Assembly (NCBI RefSeq): GCF_002575655.3
Contig: NC_053037.3
Coordinates: forward strand, 323,109,294 to 323,173,293
Length of the DNA stretch: 64,000 nt
From: Aegilops tauschii subsp. strangulata
Taxonomy: Eukaryota; Streptophyta; Magnoliopsida; Poales; Poaceae
Reading direction: 5' to 3'
Made by a program: the position numbers and the translations under genes. The notes beneath the pieces are model-generated. The model was given only the letters and a program-made list of their open reading frames with translations, was not told where the DNA came from and ran no database searches. Below are positions 32,863 to 42,904 of the stretch, piece after piece (position 1 is the first letter of the stretch; each line of letters starts with the position of its first letter).

Positions 32863-34373
32863 TGATGACCCACAAGTATATGGGATCTATCGTAGTCCTT
32901 TTGATAAGTAAGAGTGTCGAACCCAACGAGGAGCAGAAGGAAATGACAAGCAGTTTTCAGTAAGGTATTCTCTGCAAGCACTGAAATTATCGGTGACAAA
33001 TAGTTTTGTGATAAGGTAATTTGTAATGGGTAACAAGTAAAAAAAGTAGATAAAGTGCAGCAAGGTGGCCCAATCCTTTTTTTAGCAAAGGACAAGCCTG
33101 GACAAACTCTTATATAAAGGAAAGCGCTCCCGAGGACACATGGGAATTATCGTCAAGCTAGTTTTCATCACGCTCATATGATTCACGTTTGTTACTTTGA
33201 TAATTTGATATGTGGGTGGACCGATGCTTGGGTACTTCCCTTCCTTGGACAAGCATCCCACTTATGATTAACCCATATTGCAAGCATCCGCAACTACAGA
33301 AGAAGTATTATGGTAAACCTAACCATAGCATGAAACATATGGATCCAAATCAGCCCCTTACGAAGCAACTCATAAACTAGGGTTTAAGCTTCTGTCACTT
33401 TAGCAACCCATCATCTACTTATTACTTCCCAATGCCTTCCTCTAGGCCCAAATAATGGTGAAGTGTCATGTAGTCGACGTTCACATAACACCACTAGAGG
33501 AAAGACAACATACATCTCATCAAAATATCAAACGAATACTAAATTCACATGACTACTTATAGCAAGACTTCTCCCATGTCCTTAGGAACAAACGTAACTA
33601 CTCACAAATCATATCCATGTTCATAATCAGAGGGGTATTAATATGCATAAAGGATCTGAACATATGATCTTCCATCAAATAAACCAACTAGCATCAACTA
33701 CAAGGAGTAATCAACACTACTAGCAACCCACATGTACCAATCTAAGGTTTTGAGACAAAGATCAGATACAAGAGATGAACTAGGGTTTGAGAGGAGATGG
33801 TGCTGGTGAAGATGTCGATGGAGATTGACCCCCTCCCGATGAGAGGATCGATGGTGATGACGATGGTGATGATTTCCCCCTCCCAGAGGGATGTTTCCCC
33901 GGCAGAACAGCTCCGCCGGAGCCCTAGATTGGTTCCGCCTCGTGGCGGCGGTGTTTCGTCCCGAAAGCTTTGTTCTGATTTTTTTCTAGGGCGAAAGACT
34001 TCATATAGCCAAATATGGGCACCGGAGGCCTGCCAGGGGGCCCACGAGACAGGGGGCGCGCCCAGGGGGTAGGGCGCACCCCCACCCTCGTGGCCAGGAT
34101 GTGGGCCCCCTCTGGTTAATTCTTTCGCCAGTATTTTTTATTAATTCCAAAACGTGCCTCCGTGAAGTTTTAGGACTTTTGGAGTTGTGCAGCATAAGTC
34201 TCTAATATTTGCTCCTTTTCCAGTCCAGAATTCCAGCTGCCGGTATTCTCCCTCTTCGTGTAAACCTTGTAAAATCAGAGAGAAAAGACATAAGTATTGT
34301 GACATAATGTGTAATAACAACCCATAATTTAGTAAATATCGATATAAAAGCATGATGCAAAATGGACGTATCA
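32863..34373 (-). repeat. 5' LTR of the Athila-type element
   Basis: It is the right copy, 1511 bp, collinear with 24365-25882. The GC hairpin is at 34036-34110. Confidence 0.95.
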
Positions 34374-34494
34374 GTCGCACCAACAGACTGTCGGTCGGAC
34401 CCGCGTCTCACCGAAGGGACACGCATCGGCTTGGTCTGAACTGTACGACCAGTTACATCACTGACTTGTGCGACCGCATTTGAGCAGTGTAGTA

Positions 34495-34706
34495 CTCCCT
34501 CTATCTCAGTTTACAAGTCTTGCACGTGTACCTAGGTCGTTAATTTGACCAACTTAATAAGAGGCATACAGTACGAAAAATATATCAATACAAACTTCAA
34601 ATATTCTTTTTAATGATATATTTTTTATGTTAAACAATTTATTTTATATAAGTTACATTGGCGACCTAGATATACGTGCAAGCCTTGTAAATTGAGATGG
34701 AGGAAG
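34495..34706. mobile_element. Stowaway (Tc1/Mariner) MITE, 212 bp
   Basis: It has terminal inverted repeats CTCCCTCTATCTCAGTTTAC / CTTCCTCCATCTCAATTTAC and flanking TA duplications (34493-34494 and 34707-34708). The interior is AT-rich and non-coding. Confidence 0.92.
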
Positions 34707-34913
34707 TACTTGAAATTTATGTTCCACTAAACTCATCGGGAGCCGTTTCGGGCCTCGAAACCAAAACCATCAATTAATCTTTACCTTGTTCCCATCACAT
34801 TCCAAAGTACTAGTGCTACAATTAAGTGCAAGCCTGCTCACACCTACTAGTACATACCAAACCTGAACGTGTTCCCACTATGCAGGTTTTAGTACTAGTG
34901 CTAGTACTTAGGT

Positions 34914-34920
34914 TATAAAA
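34914..34920 (+). promoter_or_regulatory. TATA box of the coiled-coil gene
   Basis: tataaaa, followed by aggggaa, lies 75 bp before the ATG at 34989. This fits a plant core promoter with a ~45-nt leader. Confidence 0.65.
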
Positions 34921-34988
34921 AGGGGAACTACTTAACCGAAAATTAGTCTACCTTCCTCCTCATAAGTCCTTCTTCGTCCGTCCTTGCC

Positions 34989-35722
34989 ATGGCCGGTATG
35001 CAGAGCTCTAGGTCGAGAACTACTCGTAACAAGGGAGCGGCAACCAAGGCTACGGAAAAAAAGAGAGGGCTCGCTGCCACGCAAAGACCTCGAAAGATCT
35101 CTCACGGGCAGGCGATGGCTCCCAGGAGCGCCCTAGCCGCGGAGGCGAACATGCCGAGCTGGCGGCGCTAGAGTCGTTATCCCTCGACGGCATGACCGAT
35201 CAGCTCAGTAAGCACCTCAATAAGCAGAAGGAGTTCATCCACGGCTTGGTGGAGCTGCTGAAGGAGAGCCTCGACGACATGCCCGCTGAGCTCAATGAGC
35301 AGGGGGAGTTGACCACCGGCTTGGTGATGCTGCTGACGAAGAGCATTCCCTCGGAGAAGAAGGCGACCGGCGAAATCCTGGAACTTCAGGAGGACAAGGC
35401 AAAGCTCTGCCACGAGCTCGACCAGCTGAAGGAGGAGAACGCCGGCTGGAAGAAGCTGCATGAGAATAGTAGTTCCTCGATGAAGATGCTGCAGGCCCTC
35501 GTCATGCAACAGAAGGAGGAGTTGGCGAAGCTCCGTATCAAGCACCCGGCTGCTGTCAAGGTACGTAATGCGGCCGTGGAACAGATGATGAAGGCTCGCG
35601 TCGAGAAATCCCACGTCATGGACAGAATGAAGAAGATGGCGGAGGAGACGCGCAAGGAGATGGAGGTTGTGGAGGCGATGAAGAAGCAGTTACGACTCCG
35701 TGGCCAGCAACCCTTCATGTAG
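34989..35722 (+). pseudogene. Coiled-coil protein gene with one frameshift
   Basis: The ATG at 34989 opens a basic, Arg/Lys/Ser-rich N-terminus (MAGMQSSRSRTTRNKG) that ends at a stop at 35169-35171. The downstream frame is open through that point (HAELAALESLSLDG) and runs to the stop at 35720-35722. A single missing base near 35147 would account for the break. The joined product would be about 244 residues. From roughly residue 60 on it is almost entirely helical heptads (LSKHLNKQKEFIHGLVELLK ... MKKMAEETRKEMEVVEAMKK). No catalytic motif, signal peptide or membrane segment is seen. The basic tail plus long coiled coil suggests a structural or nucleic-acid-associated protein, which is only inference. 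A TATA box and the absence of transposon features argue for a genuine cellular gene, single-exon, recently broken or with an assembly error. I do not recognise a named family. Confidence 0.6.
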
Positions 35723-37101
35723 TAGAGAGCAGCGCCCCAGACTTGTGTGTGCGTCTTCCTTCTTTTTTTGGGTGATAATCTTCCTTCTTCTTTTGCTCCT
35801 GTGTTTCTTCTTTTGCTTCGGGTGTTTCGCCGCACGTGTCATGTTCTCTGCGAGGCATGAATAGAACAATGCTAACAATGAGATGACTAGCAAATTAGAT
35901 CATTTTTTTATCGCCATATGGCACTGGGCTGCCGTGTTTCGTGCTCCTCCGTCGTACTACTCCAGCGGAAAACTTGAGTATACCGCACGGTTCTTTGCTC
36001 CTCCTCAGGTCGTCGGCACATTTATACAAGCAGTCAAATCACAAGGCCCCGCCTTCCAGCAGTAATGAGCCATCGAATCACAAAGGCCCTCGCCTCTCTT
36101 CAAAGCGACCAAGCTAGACTGCCCCGCCCTCTAGCCTTTTAAAAAATGTATACTTTTGTACGGTAGTAGTATCGATGGATTGCGCCATGGAGCAAAACTA
36201 ACAGGATGAAATTAAAGAAAAAAGGTGGTACATATAGAGAGCACTCATCGCCAAATTATGCATATAGTACTATTAAAAAAGCTAGGACGTGCTTAAATGG
36301 GGTGCAAAATGATATTAAAGAAATTAGCATACCTATTTAATTCTTGGGTTCTTATTATTTATGCCACTAGTTGTGTATCACTACTCAGTTTTGCCATTAG
36401 AAGTTACAACTACTCAAAAATGCCATCGATCCGTGAGATGCCTGCTCAAAAATGCAATTAGATATCTAAAAAATGCCATCGTTAGGTTAGATGTTTGCTC
36501 AAAAATGCCATTAGACATTGTTATTTTCACGTCAAAACCGTTGAGCATGTTATATGACAAAAATAAGCCGATTCTCACAATGATAAGTGTGGCCCCGCTT
36601 GTCAGTACTAACCAAGCGAATAATTTTACAGGAAAATAAGAACGCTGTTGGGATCAATAGGCCCGACACTTTATTTTACTGTAGTGAGATAGAGGGAGAG
36701 CTGGCATGTTGGTCCATCGGTATTTATGTCATTGTAAAATGGCCAAAGGGATTTGAGTCACAATAATGGTGTACATCACAACACACCCCTCAAATAAAAC
36801 TAAGCACCCTGAACTTCTTTGACAACTAAACTGTTGGCTATATGATGTTGGCCATATATATTGTACGTATATAATATGAAGAAACGAGTGGTAGTACTAT
36901 ACCAACTAAAAGATGAACTGTAAGAAATACTAGTATGTACGTACTGAAGAGTTAAAGTAACAAGAAGGAACATAACATAGTTCTGCTGGGGGCTCAGCAC
37001 AACACACCCCTCAAATAAAACTAAGCACACCTGAAATTAAACTAATCAACTAATCCGGTAGACACTGCATTAGAACCACCATGAGCAACGACACTACCAC
37101 C
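35723..37101. other. Intergenic DNA with a duplicated block and short repeats
   Basis: 36031-36242 is homologous to 38886-39132 in direct orientation. 36360-36520 carries four spaced copies of TCAAAAATGCCAT. No gene is supported in the remainder. Confidence 0.5.
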
Positions 37102-37766
37102 TTACTCGGACTCCTCGTCCACGTGCTCGACTTCGTCCTTGTCCCTCTTCCTCTTGGGCGATACTTCTTTGCTTGAACCGCACACTTGGCTCTTGCTCTT
37201 CATCCAACCCATGTAGATGTTGAAACAACGGTAGCCATCCATTGCAGCGTAGTGGATGTGGTCTCTATCTAGTACATTCCACTCCCATGCATGATGAAAC
37301 TTGAACGGAGGTTTCTTTAGTGTACGTACGAAGGATGAACCATGGCTCCTGCCAGGGTCAGCATTGAAGGCTGATCACGGGAGGGCACCCGCCCTTCCTT
37401 CTGGAGGTCGACGGGGTTGCCTACGATGAGGCCTATCCGACCCAGGATTTCCTTATCGTTCCTAAAGTCTACAGTAACGAATTTGACTCTGCCACCCTTG
37501 AGGAACTTCTTAAATTCCTCGCACTCAACATCGGCATGGCATATGTTGTAGACCAAGCATAAGTCATGCACACAAACCTAGATCACGGCGGGCTTCTTCT
37601 CTAGTCCAGTGACCCACTCATCATTTGAGTTTTTGAACATGCATCTGAAGCGAGCTAGGCATCCTTTCACCGTTGCCGAAGAACGGGTGTAGATGATGTC
37701 GAACTCATCGCCGGTGATGGTTCTAACCTTGTAGTCACCGCCGATCATGGAGATTTGGGACGCCAT
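37102..37766 (-). pseudogene. DnaQ/WRN-like 3'-5' exonuclease pseudogene
   Basis: The minus-strand ATG at 37766 starts MASQISMIGGDYKVRTITGD. The protein is homologous in layout to the plant WRN-exonuclease-like family, which removes 3' nucleotides from nucleic acid using four acidic residues. The Exo II region (KFVTVDFRNDKEILGRIGL) and the Exo III motif YAAMD (in HYAAMDGYRCFNIY, near 37245) are visible. The Exo I segment with its D-x-E pair is absent: EWVTGL joins directly to EKKPAVI, and about 15-20 residues appear deleted. A TAG at 37578-37580 interrupts where Gln would fit, and a frameshift near 37320 precedes the last ~70 residues. These end in a Lys/Arg and acidic tail with a stop at 37102-37104. 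Without Exo I the product could not be catalytic. The family assignment is confident; the former substrate is unknown. Confidence 0.8.
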
Positions 37767-38075
37767 GGATTTGGGAGGAGGGTTAGGATTAGTGGACTGT
37801 AATGTGAAAGGACGGGACGACTAGGAGCGAACTGTCGTAATGTTAAAGGACGTCCGGGGACGAGTATGAGCGACAATTGCCAGCGGTTTTTGTAAAAATG
37901 CTGAGTGGGGTGTGTGAACGGCAGGGTAGTGGCTTGCCTGGTGGATAAATGGATTCATGCACAGTACTATGGGACCCCAATTAGATGTCATGTCTACTCG
38001 ACGCCCAATTAAATGGCTTTCGATATCATGTCAAGCGCCGGGAAAATTACAGGTGATACGAAGCTTTCCATTCTC
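37767..38075. other. 5' flank of the exonuclease pseudogene
   Basis: No TATA box or ORF is supported. The sequence is low-copy-like. Confidence 0.35.
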
Positions 38076-38248
38076 CCATGATACGGGATTCCGGGAGCCC
38101 TTGGATCTAAGATCGAACGGTTGCATGGCGTGATTCTAGACCTATGGGTGAATATCCTATCCTGGAGGGTTATTCTGCAAATTTTCAGCAACTTAGCATG
38201 CGACCGTTCGATCTCAGATCCAAGGGCTGCCAGCAGCCCGTATCATGG
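38076..38248. repeat. Inverted repeat, two ~50-bp arms and ~70-bp loop
   Basis: The left arm is 38076-38126 (CCATGATACGGG ... AGCCCTTGGATC ... GATCGAACGGT). The right arm, 38196-38248, is its reverse complement with a few mismatches. It is MITE-like, but no target duplication was seen. The fold would be a strong hairpin if transcribed. Confidence 0.7.
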
Positions 38249-38885
38249 TCGCGCCTACCACGACCGTCGCCTCGCTCGTGCAGTCGCGCCCTTGGATATT
38301 TAACACGGTGCGTTAGGCTATATGATGTTGGCATGTCATACATAGTCATCACTTATACAACAAGGTTAGCTATAAGGTTGGCTATAAGAGTATTTTTTTT
38401 ACTTCTCTCTATCTCTTTCTTCGAAGTATTTATTGCATTTACCAAGGAGTGACCTCTTCCAATGAAATGGTAGTCTCAAGTCATTAAAAGCATGCACACC
38501 CCACATCTCTTATTGGTTTATATGTCAAGAAACAAGAAACGATGTATGCACCGCTCCTAAGTGTTTTGGGATTATTTGGTTTTCGTAAGATGACTTGCAC
38601 ACCTAGACGGAGGGAGTAATTAACTTGCCACATCAGACTTTATGCCTATGTGGCAGGCCTAGCACCTGTACGAGCAAGTACAATACTGGGCTATAAGCCC
38701 GCTTACATGGCATTTTTGCATATGTGGAGGAAAGAGGCAAGGAAAAAGTGGAGGAGTGGGCTCTCATGCAAGAGCCAGCCTCTACATGGTGGAGCATTGG
38801 GAGAGGCACCTGTATACTATGGAGGTGGTCAGGAATCGGGAGACTCACGCCGGTCGTAGCGCCACAGTTAAAATGATAAAATGGC
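38249..38885. other. Intergenic DNA with MITE traces
   Basis: A single Stowaway-type end (ACGGAGGGAGTA, near 38605-38616) stands without a partner. A segment near 38665-38705 (GAGCAAGTACAATACTGGGC) resembles a Tourist-like fragment. No gene is supported. Confidence 0.4.
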
Positions 38886-39132
38886 AAGTCAAATCACGAG
38901 GCCCCACCTGTCCAGCAGTAACTCGCTGTCAAATCACACAACCCTACATTTGCAGTAGCCTACTCCCTCATCTTCTCGCGTCTCTGTCGAACCAACTAGG
39001 CGGAACTGCCCTGCCTACCGCGCGGGAAAAGCCCCGCCCTCGACTTTTAAATAATAAGGTATACTAATATTGTATCCATGGATTGCGCCATGGAGCAAAG
39101 CCTCAAGAAAACGGCGGTACACATGTATGGAG
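38886..39132 (+). repeat. Second copy of the local direct duplication
   Basis: It aligns with 36031-36242 over its whole length, including CAAATCACRAGGCCCC, a pyrimidine stretch and ATGGATTGCGCCATGGAGCA. The copies lie ~2.85 kb apart and flank the exonuclease pseudogene. Confidence 0.7.
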
Positions 39133-39257
39133 TATACAGCACGCCCGTCGGGTTTGCGTGGCACCCCAGACGGTCAGTCGGTCTGGCACGCCGCTCTCCG
39201 AATGGAACGCGGGTCATATTGTGTTTGCACACACATGCTGTCTCCTTTGGGCAGTGA
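39078..39257 (+). CDS. Possible 59-residue ORF at the end of the duplication
   Basis: ATGGATTGCGCCATGGAG opens a 59-residue frame (MDCAMEQSLKKTAVHMYG ...) that ends at 39255-39257. The paralogous copy near 36177 keeps the same first seven codons and then stops. No domain is recognised. A longer chance frame overlaps it (39070-39909) and lacks protein-like features. I report it only because the start is duplicated; it may be non-coding. Confidence 0.2.
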   Translation: MDCAMEQSLKKTAVHMYGVYSTPVGFAWHPRRSVGLARRSPNGTRVILCLHTHAVSFGQ

Positions 39258-40189
39258 GGTTATGGTTTCTGGTCATGTGGCATTTTTTTGTGTTATATGT
39301 TATAATCCGATGCTTCAGATCAAAATGACGACAACTTCACCTCCCGGGCACGTGCATGAAGACTTCTCGACAGTCATTGATGAGGTCAAGCCGGCTCCGG
39401 TAGACAAAAGAAAACTAGTACTCCACTATATAGGTAGGAGCCTCCGCGCTTGCTTGCTAGTGTTGCTCTCTTCACACTGTCTCGTCCTCTCCAGATCTAA
39501 ACATGATAGCGGTGGCCACACTCTCTCACTCTGCTCACCGCTGGTCAAAGATCCAGCTGGATCCTCTCCGCTGGGGAAGGTGAGAAGGTGTCACACGGTC
39601 GTCCTCGGCGACGGCTCTTACCCACTACCAGCACGTACCGATCAGCATGCCTTGCCGTTCTCTCCCAAGCACCGCTGGCTAGGGAGGGCCTCCGACCCCT
39701 TCTTCCTCGCTGCCGTAGTGTGGGCAGATCCGGCCTCCCGTCGCCCACCTATCGACATCCCGGCAACCCTTAGCTATAATTTCCTTCGAAACTGGCCTTG
39801 CTCTACTTTCCGAGCTCCTGGCTGCATTTGTATCTTTTACTATTTCCCAGGCCCCCTCGTAGATAGGATCGATCGGCTGTTCGAAAGCCACCTAAATTTT
39901 GACTGTTAAGAGGTAAAAGTAGTTCATGCACTCGAATCTAGTACTACTTGGTTCAAACAAGGAAGAAAGGGGGTGGGGGTGGGGGAAGATTTGTTACCTG
40001 AATCTAGGACTTGGTCGAAAGAGGAAATAATGGGGGCGAAAAGTAGCAGAGACTGGCTATCCAAGTGGTCTCTTGGTCTAATAGGGAAATAAAGGGAAAC
40101 ACAATACAAACTCAATATAAACCCGATCTATTGGTTGAAAAAGGAAATATATCCTGTTCTGATGTTTTTTGCCCCGAGCCACTCTTATG
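39258..40189. other. Intergenic DNA, possible promoter
   Basis: TATATA at 39427-39432 sits in a promoter-like context (ctccactatataggtagg). No convincing coding frame follows; the first ATG (39503) opens only 26 codons. Confidence 0.35.
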
Positions 40190-41975
40190 TAATGCCGCTG
40201 GTAAAATGTAGCAATCACACTGTTAAAACTAAGGACACGTTAAACCAATGTTGTTTTCAATGTAATGCCTCCAGTAATATGAATCAATGGAAATTTTTTC
40301 ATGTCCTGCTAAATTTCCCATTAAGATAAGTTGCTTCTTTTCGTTAGAAATGCAACTGTCCTGGTCCGCCTACTCTCCCGTGCCCAAATACCAACCCTAT
40401 AGCAGTTGTTAATGTAATGTTGCTGGTAAAATGAAGCAATGGCACCATTAAAGTAATGTCATATTTAACGGTTGTCATAGATAATCCTAATGCCCACACT
40501 AATATCTTGCAATGCTGGTGCTTTAGAAATTGCTACTGTCCTTGTAGGATTGCCATTCAGATAAGGAACATGCTTCTTTTCATTTGATGTATGTTTCATC
40601 ACTTGTTTGTCACCCTCCTTTCCACCTTTTTTGTCCAAACAGAGACATATATTTCATGCTTGATCTTAGTTGAACTGCACAACTGATATCCAAATTATAG
40701 TTGAACATTGCAGGAGCTTCACAACCAACCTTGATATTGCTCAATTTTATTGCAACTAATGAAGATGAAGCTATGTGGGTTTCGTTTTCTGATGGAAATG
40801 GAACCGGGGCTGAAGCCCTTTTCTTAAAAAAATGAAGAAGAAGCTGCTAGCTCATGGGACATTGCTTCATTTTAGGTGAACTGCACCAAAAGGTCCCATG
40901 AATTGAATCATCCATGTTGGTGACTGGTGTCATCCCTTCTATGATGGTGTTGACTGCAGATATGGTTCCCATCACGAGGTATGTGGATTTTTGGTCTGAT
41001 CGTTTGCCAAAGATCCCGCATGTTGAGTCTGCTCTTGTGCTACTGTTTTGGCACTGCCATGATAAAGCGGTAATGTTATTATTTTGCACCTTAATCTAGT
41101 GGCACTATTAATTTGAGGCAATGTTTTGGCATCGCCAGTGCCACAGATTTTTTTATATATCGAAAGAGGGGGTTTCCTCGGATTTCATTAAAGAAACCCT
41201 ACCATAGAGAACCATTATCCGACAACACTCAGTGTAAACAGGCAGTTATGCAACTACTACTAGACCGGACTAAGTACTAGCAGGAGACAAGTTCGCCACA
41301 TAAGCTAGGCAAGTAGGGGGACGCAACACCAGCTCGACAAAGTTTGGATTACAACCCAAATGCTACCACAGAAACATCAGTGGGGAAGATAGAGCCAGCT
41401 TCAGCATCCCAGTCTAAGCACCCCCGCCCTCCATCCTTGCGACGCACGGTACACCTCGTTTGCCACCTCCTCGACCCTAGTGCCACTGGTAAAATGAAGT
41501 AATAATATAGTTAAAATAGAGCGAGTGTCCTCTCTATCATTTCATTTCCAATGTAGATAAAGAAAGTGCTTCTCTTTGTAAGTACATGTTTCATCAACTA
41601 GTCCCATTGTTAATGTTTAAGCGTTTTTGCAAACTGGGGTGCTTAATTTTAGTTGATCTGCACAAAAATAGAGATTGGAATGTCTCAAGGCCCCTCCTTG
41701 TACTACCGCTGTACACTGATGTTCATCACTGGCAGAAGGTGTATCGGGGAGACTTGGGTCGATTACTCGATTTCCAGTATGAGGCGTACCGTATGAGGCG
41801 TCGCAGGGCCCATCTCGCCCTCGCAACATGGCATACAATGATACTATCGCAATATTTTCTTCTATTTATCACTATATGTTTCATCAACTAGTGCCACTAC
41901 AATGTAATCACGCTTTTTCATTATTTGTGCAAACAGGGTTATTCAGCTGCATTTTGGTGGAACTGCACAAATGTA
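40190..41975 (+). repeat. Array of diverged direct repeats
   Basis: Three modules recur in the same order. The first is CTGGTAAAATGAAGCAATGG-like (40198, 40418, 41487). The second is GATAAGGAACATGCTTCTTTTC-like (40322, 40558, 41556). The third is TGTTTCATCAACTAGT, followed by TTGTGCAAACAGGG and TTAGTTGAACTGCACAA (40590, 41587, 41877). The copies are heavily diverged. An unrelated ~330-bp segment (41145-41475), starting with a T-rich run and TATATATCGAAAG, interrupts it and may be the tail of a retroposon. No ORF in it is convincing. Confidence 0.55.
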
Positions 41976-42378
41976 CGGATGGAACCGGCATATATGCAGA
42001 GTGCGAGGTGCCAAGTAAAAATTACCGACACCAACCCTGCTCCATCTAAGCATTGGCATCCACCACCACCAGTGGCGCTCATTGTGGACGGATCTTTCTC
42101 GGCAGCAAATCCTCTAACCAAATACTAGTAGCTTAGACTTCAAAAAAAATACTAGTAGCTTCTATTGGCAGTTTTCTAGGGAGTACTCTTTTCTGAAAGA
42201 AGCACCAATCTATTTTTCTTTATTTGTACAGAGTGTCACAACTTTGACCCAAGGTCCAGAGCTATTTTAGGGTGATTGGCGTAGTACTCGGAGACTGATT
42301 GTAAGCATGATTTTTATTAGCTGTCACACTGATTGTAAGCATGAGCAGATGGAAGATTAGGTTAGTGCGAAGCTTACC
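41976..42378. other. Flank of the gene pair
   Basis: This is the region downstream of the minus-strand gene at 42379-42867. Nothing specific was recognised. Confidence 0.3.
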
Positions 42379-42867
42379 TTAAACCCTACCGACGCCGTTG
42401 AAATGAGGCGAGCATCGAGGGAACCATGGAGAACGGCGGGGAAGCGATGTCGCGCCATCTGGCCCCCTCTTGCGGTGGTAGAACGAATACTCATGTGGCT
42501 CCGGCTGGCTTTGCACCCTCACGAACGGCACACCGTACTCGATCGATTCGTTATCCTCTCGGTGCTCGACCTTCGACCTGTATGCCCACCACTTTCGCCT
42601 GACTTTCGCCTCGGGCGAATCTGTCTGCTGCATCGCCCAGAGGAGATACTCGATGAACTCGAAGGACTGCGGCGTGACTGCCGCCGAGGAGTACATCGCC
42701 GCCCTCATCACCGCCGTCTCGCTCTTTCGCATACATTGCCACATGGCCCTCAGCATCCTTGAAATCTCCCACTCACTATCAAACCAAGTAAGGATCTCCT
42801 TCAACCTGGCTAACTTTGCCTGGTCACCGCCGGCGATCTGCCTGATTCGCTGCTGCATCCTCTCCAT
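42379..42867 (-). CDS. Uncharacterised protein, member 1 of a head-to-head pair
   Basis: The ORF is 162 residues starting MERMQQRIRQIAGGDQAKLA and is intact. The first ~120 residues are predicted helical and Trp/Met-rich. Landmarks are KLARLKEILTWF, FEFIEYLLWAMQQTDSPEAK, RRKWWAYRS and GVPFVRV. The last ~40 residues are basic, with Pro and Arg. I recognise no named domain, signal peptide or membrane segment. The paralogue on the opposite strand at 43825-44211 aligns throughout with about 40% identity by eye, and keeps D/N-S-P, RWW-YRS and VPFVRV. That conservation of protein motifs argues that this is a true protein family. The start is the first ATG and matches the paralogue's start. A pyrimidine-rich minisatellite lies in its leader. 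The function is unknown. Confidence 0.6.
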   Translation of the reverse strand: MERMQQRIRQIAGGDQAKLARLKEILTWFDSEWEISRMLRAMWQCMRKSETAVMRAAMYSSAAVTPQSFEFIEYLLWAMQQTDSPEAKVRRKWWAYRSKVEHREDNESIEYGVPFVRVQSQPEPHEYSFYHRKRGPDGATSLPRRSPWFPRCSPHFNGVGRV

Positions 42868-42904
42868 AGATGTCCTTCTGAGTGGTCCGGTGCTAGCTTT
42901 GGAA

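Larger units (their letters stand above)
24365..34373 (-). mobile_element. Complete Athila-lineage Gypsy retrotransposon, minus strand
   Basis: The LTRs 24365-25882 and 32863-34373 (TGATGAYCCAC ... GACGTATCA) flank 7 kb of internal DNA. A perfect 5-bp target duplication, gtcgc, lies at 24360-24364 and 34374-34378. The primer site matches tRNA-Asp at 16 of 18 bases, as is usual for Athila. gag-protease, reverse transcriptase-RNase H-integrase and a small third ORF lie in order. Only two single-base frameshifts were seen. The LTRs differ by a few percent over the first 240 bp by eye. This is the least damaged element in the window. Confidence 0.95.
34374..34988. other. Promoter-side DNA of the gene island
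   Basis: This is low-copy flanking DNA that holds the Stowaway MITE and the TATA box listed separately. No other gene was seen. Confidence 0.4.

Noticed and set aside
39070..39909. Long 279-codon plus-strand frame
   Set aside because: It has no recognisable domain, an odd composition, overlaps the duplicated block and a TATA-like element, and its start has no promoter context. Probably a chance frame.
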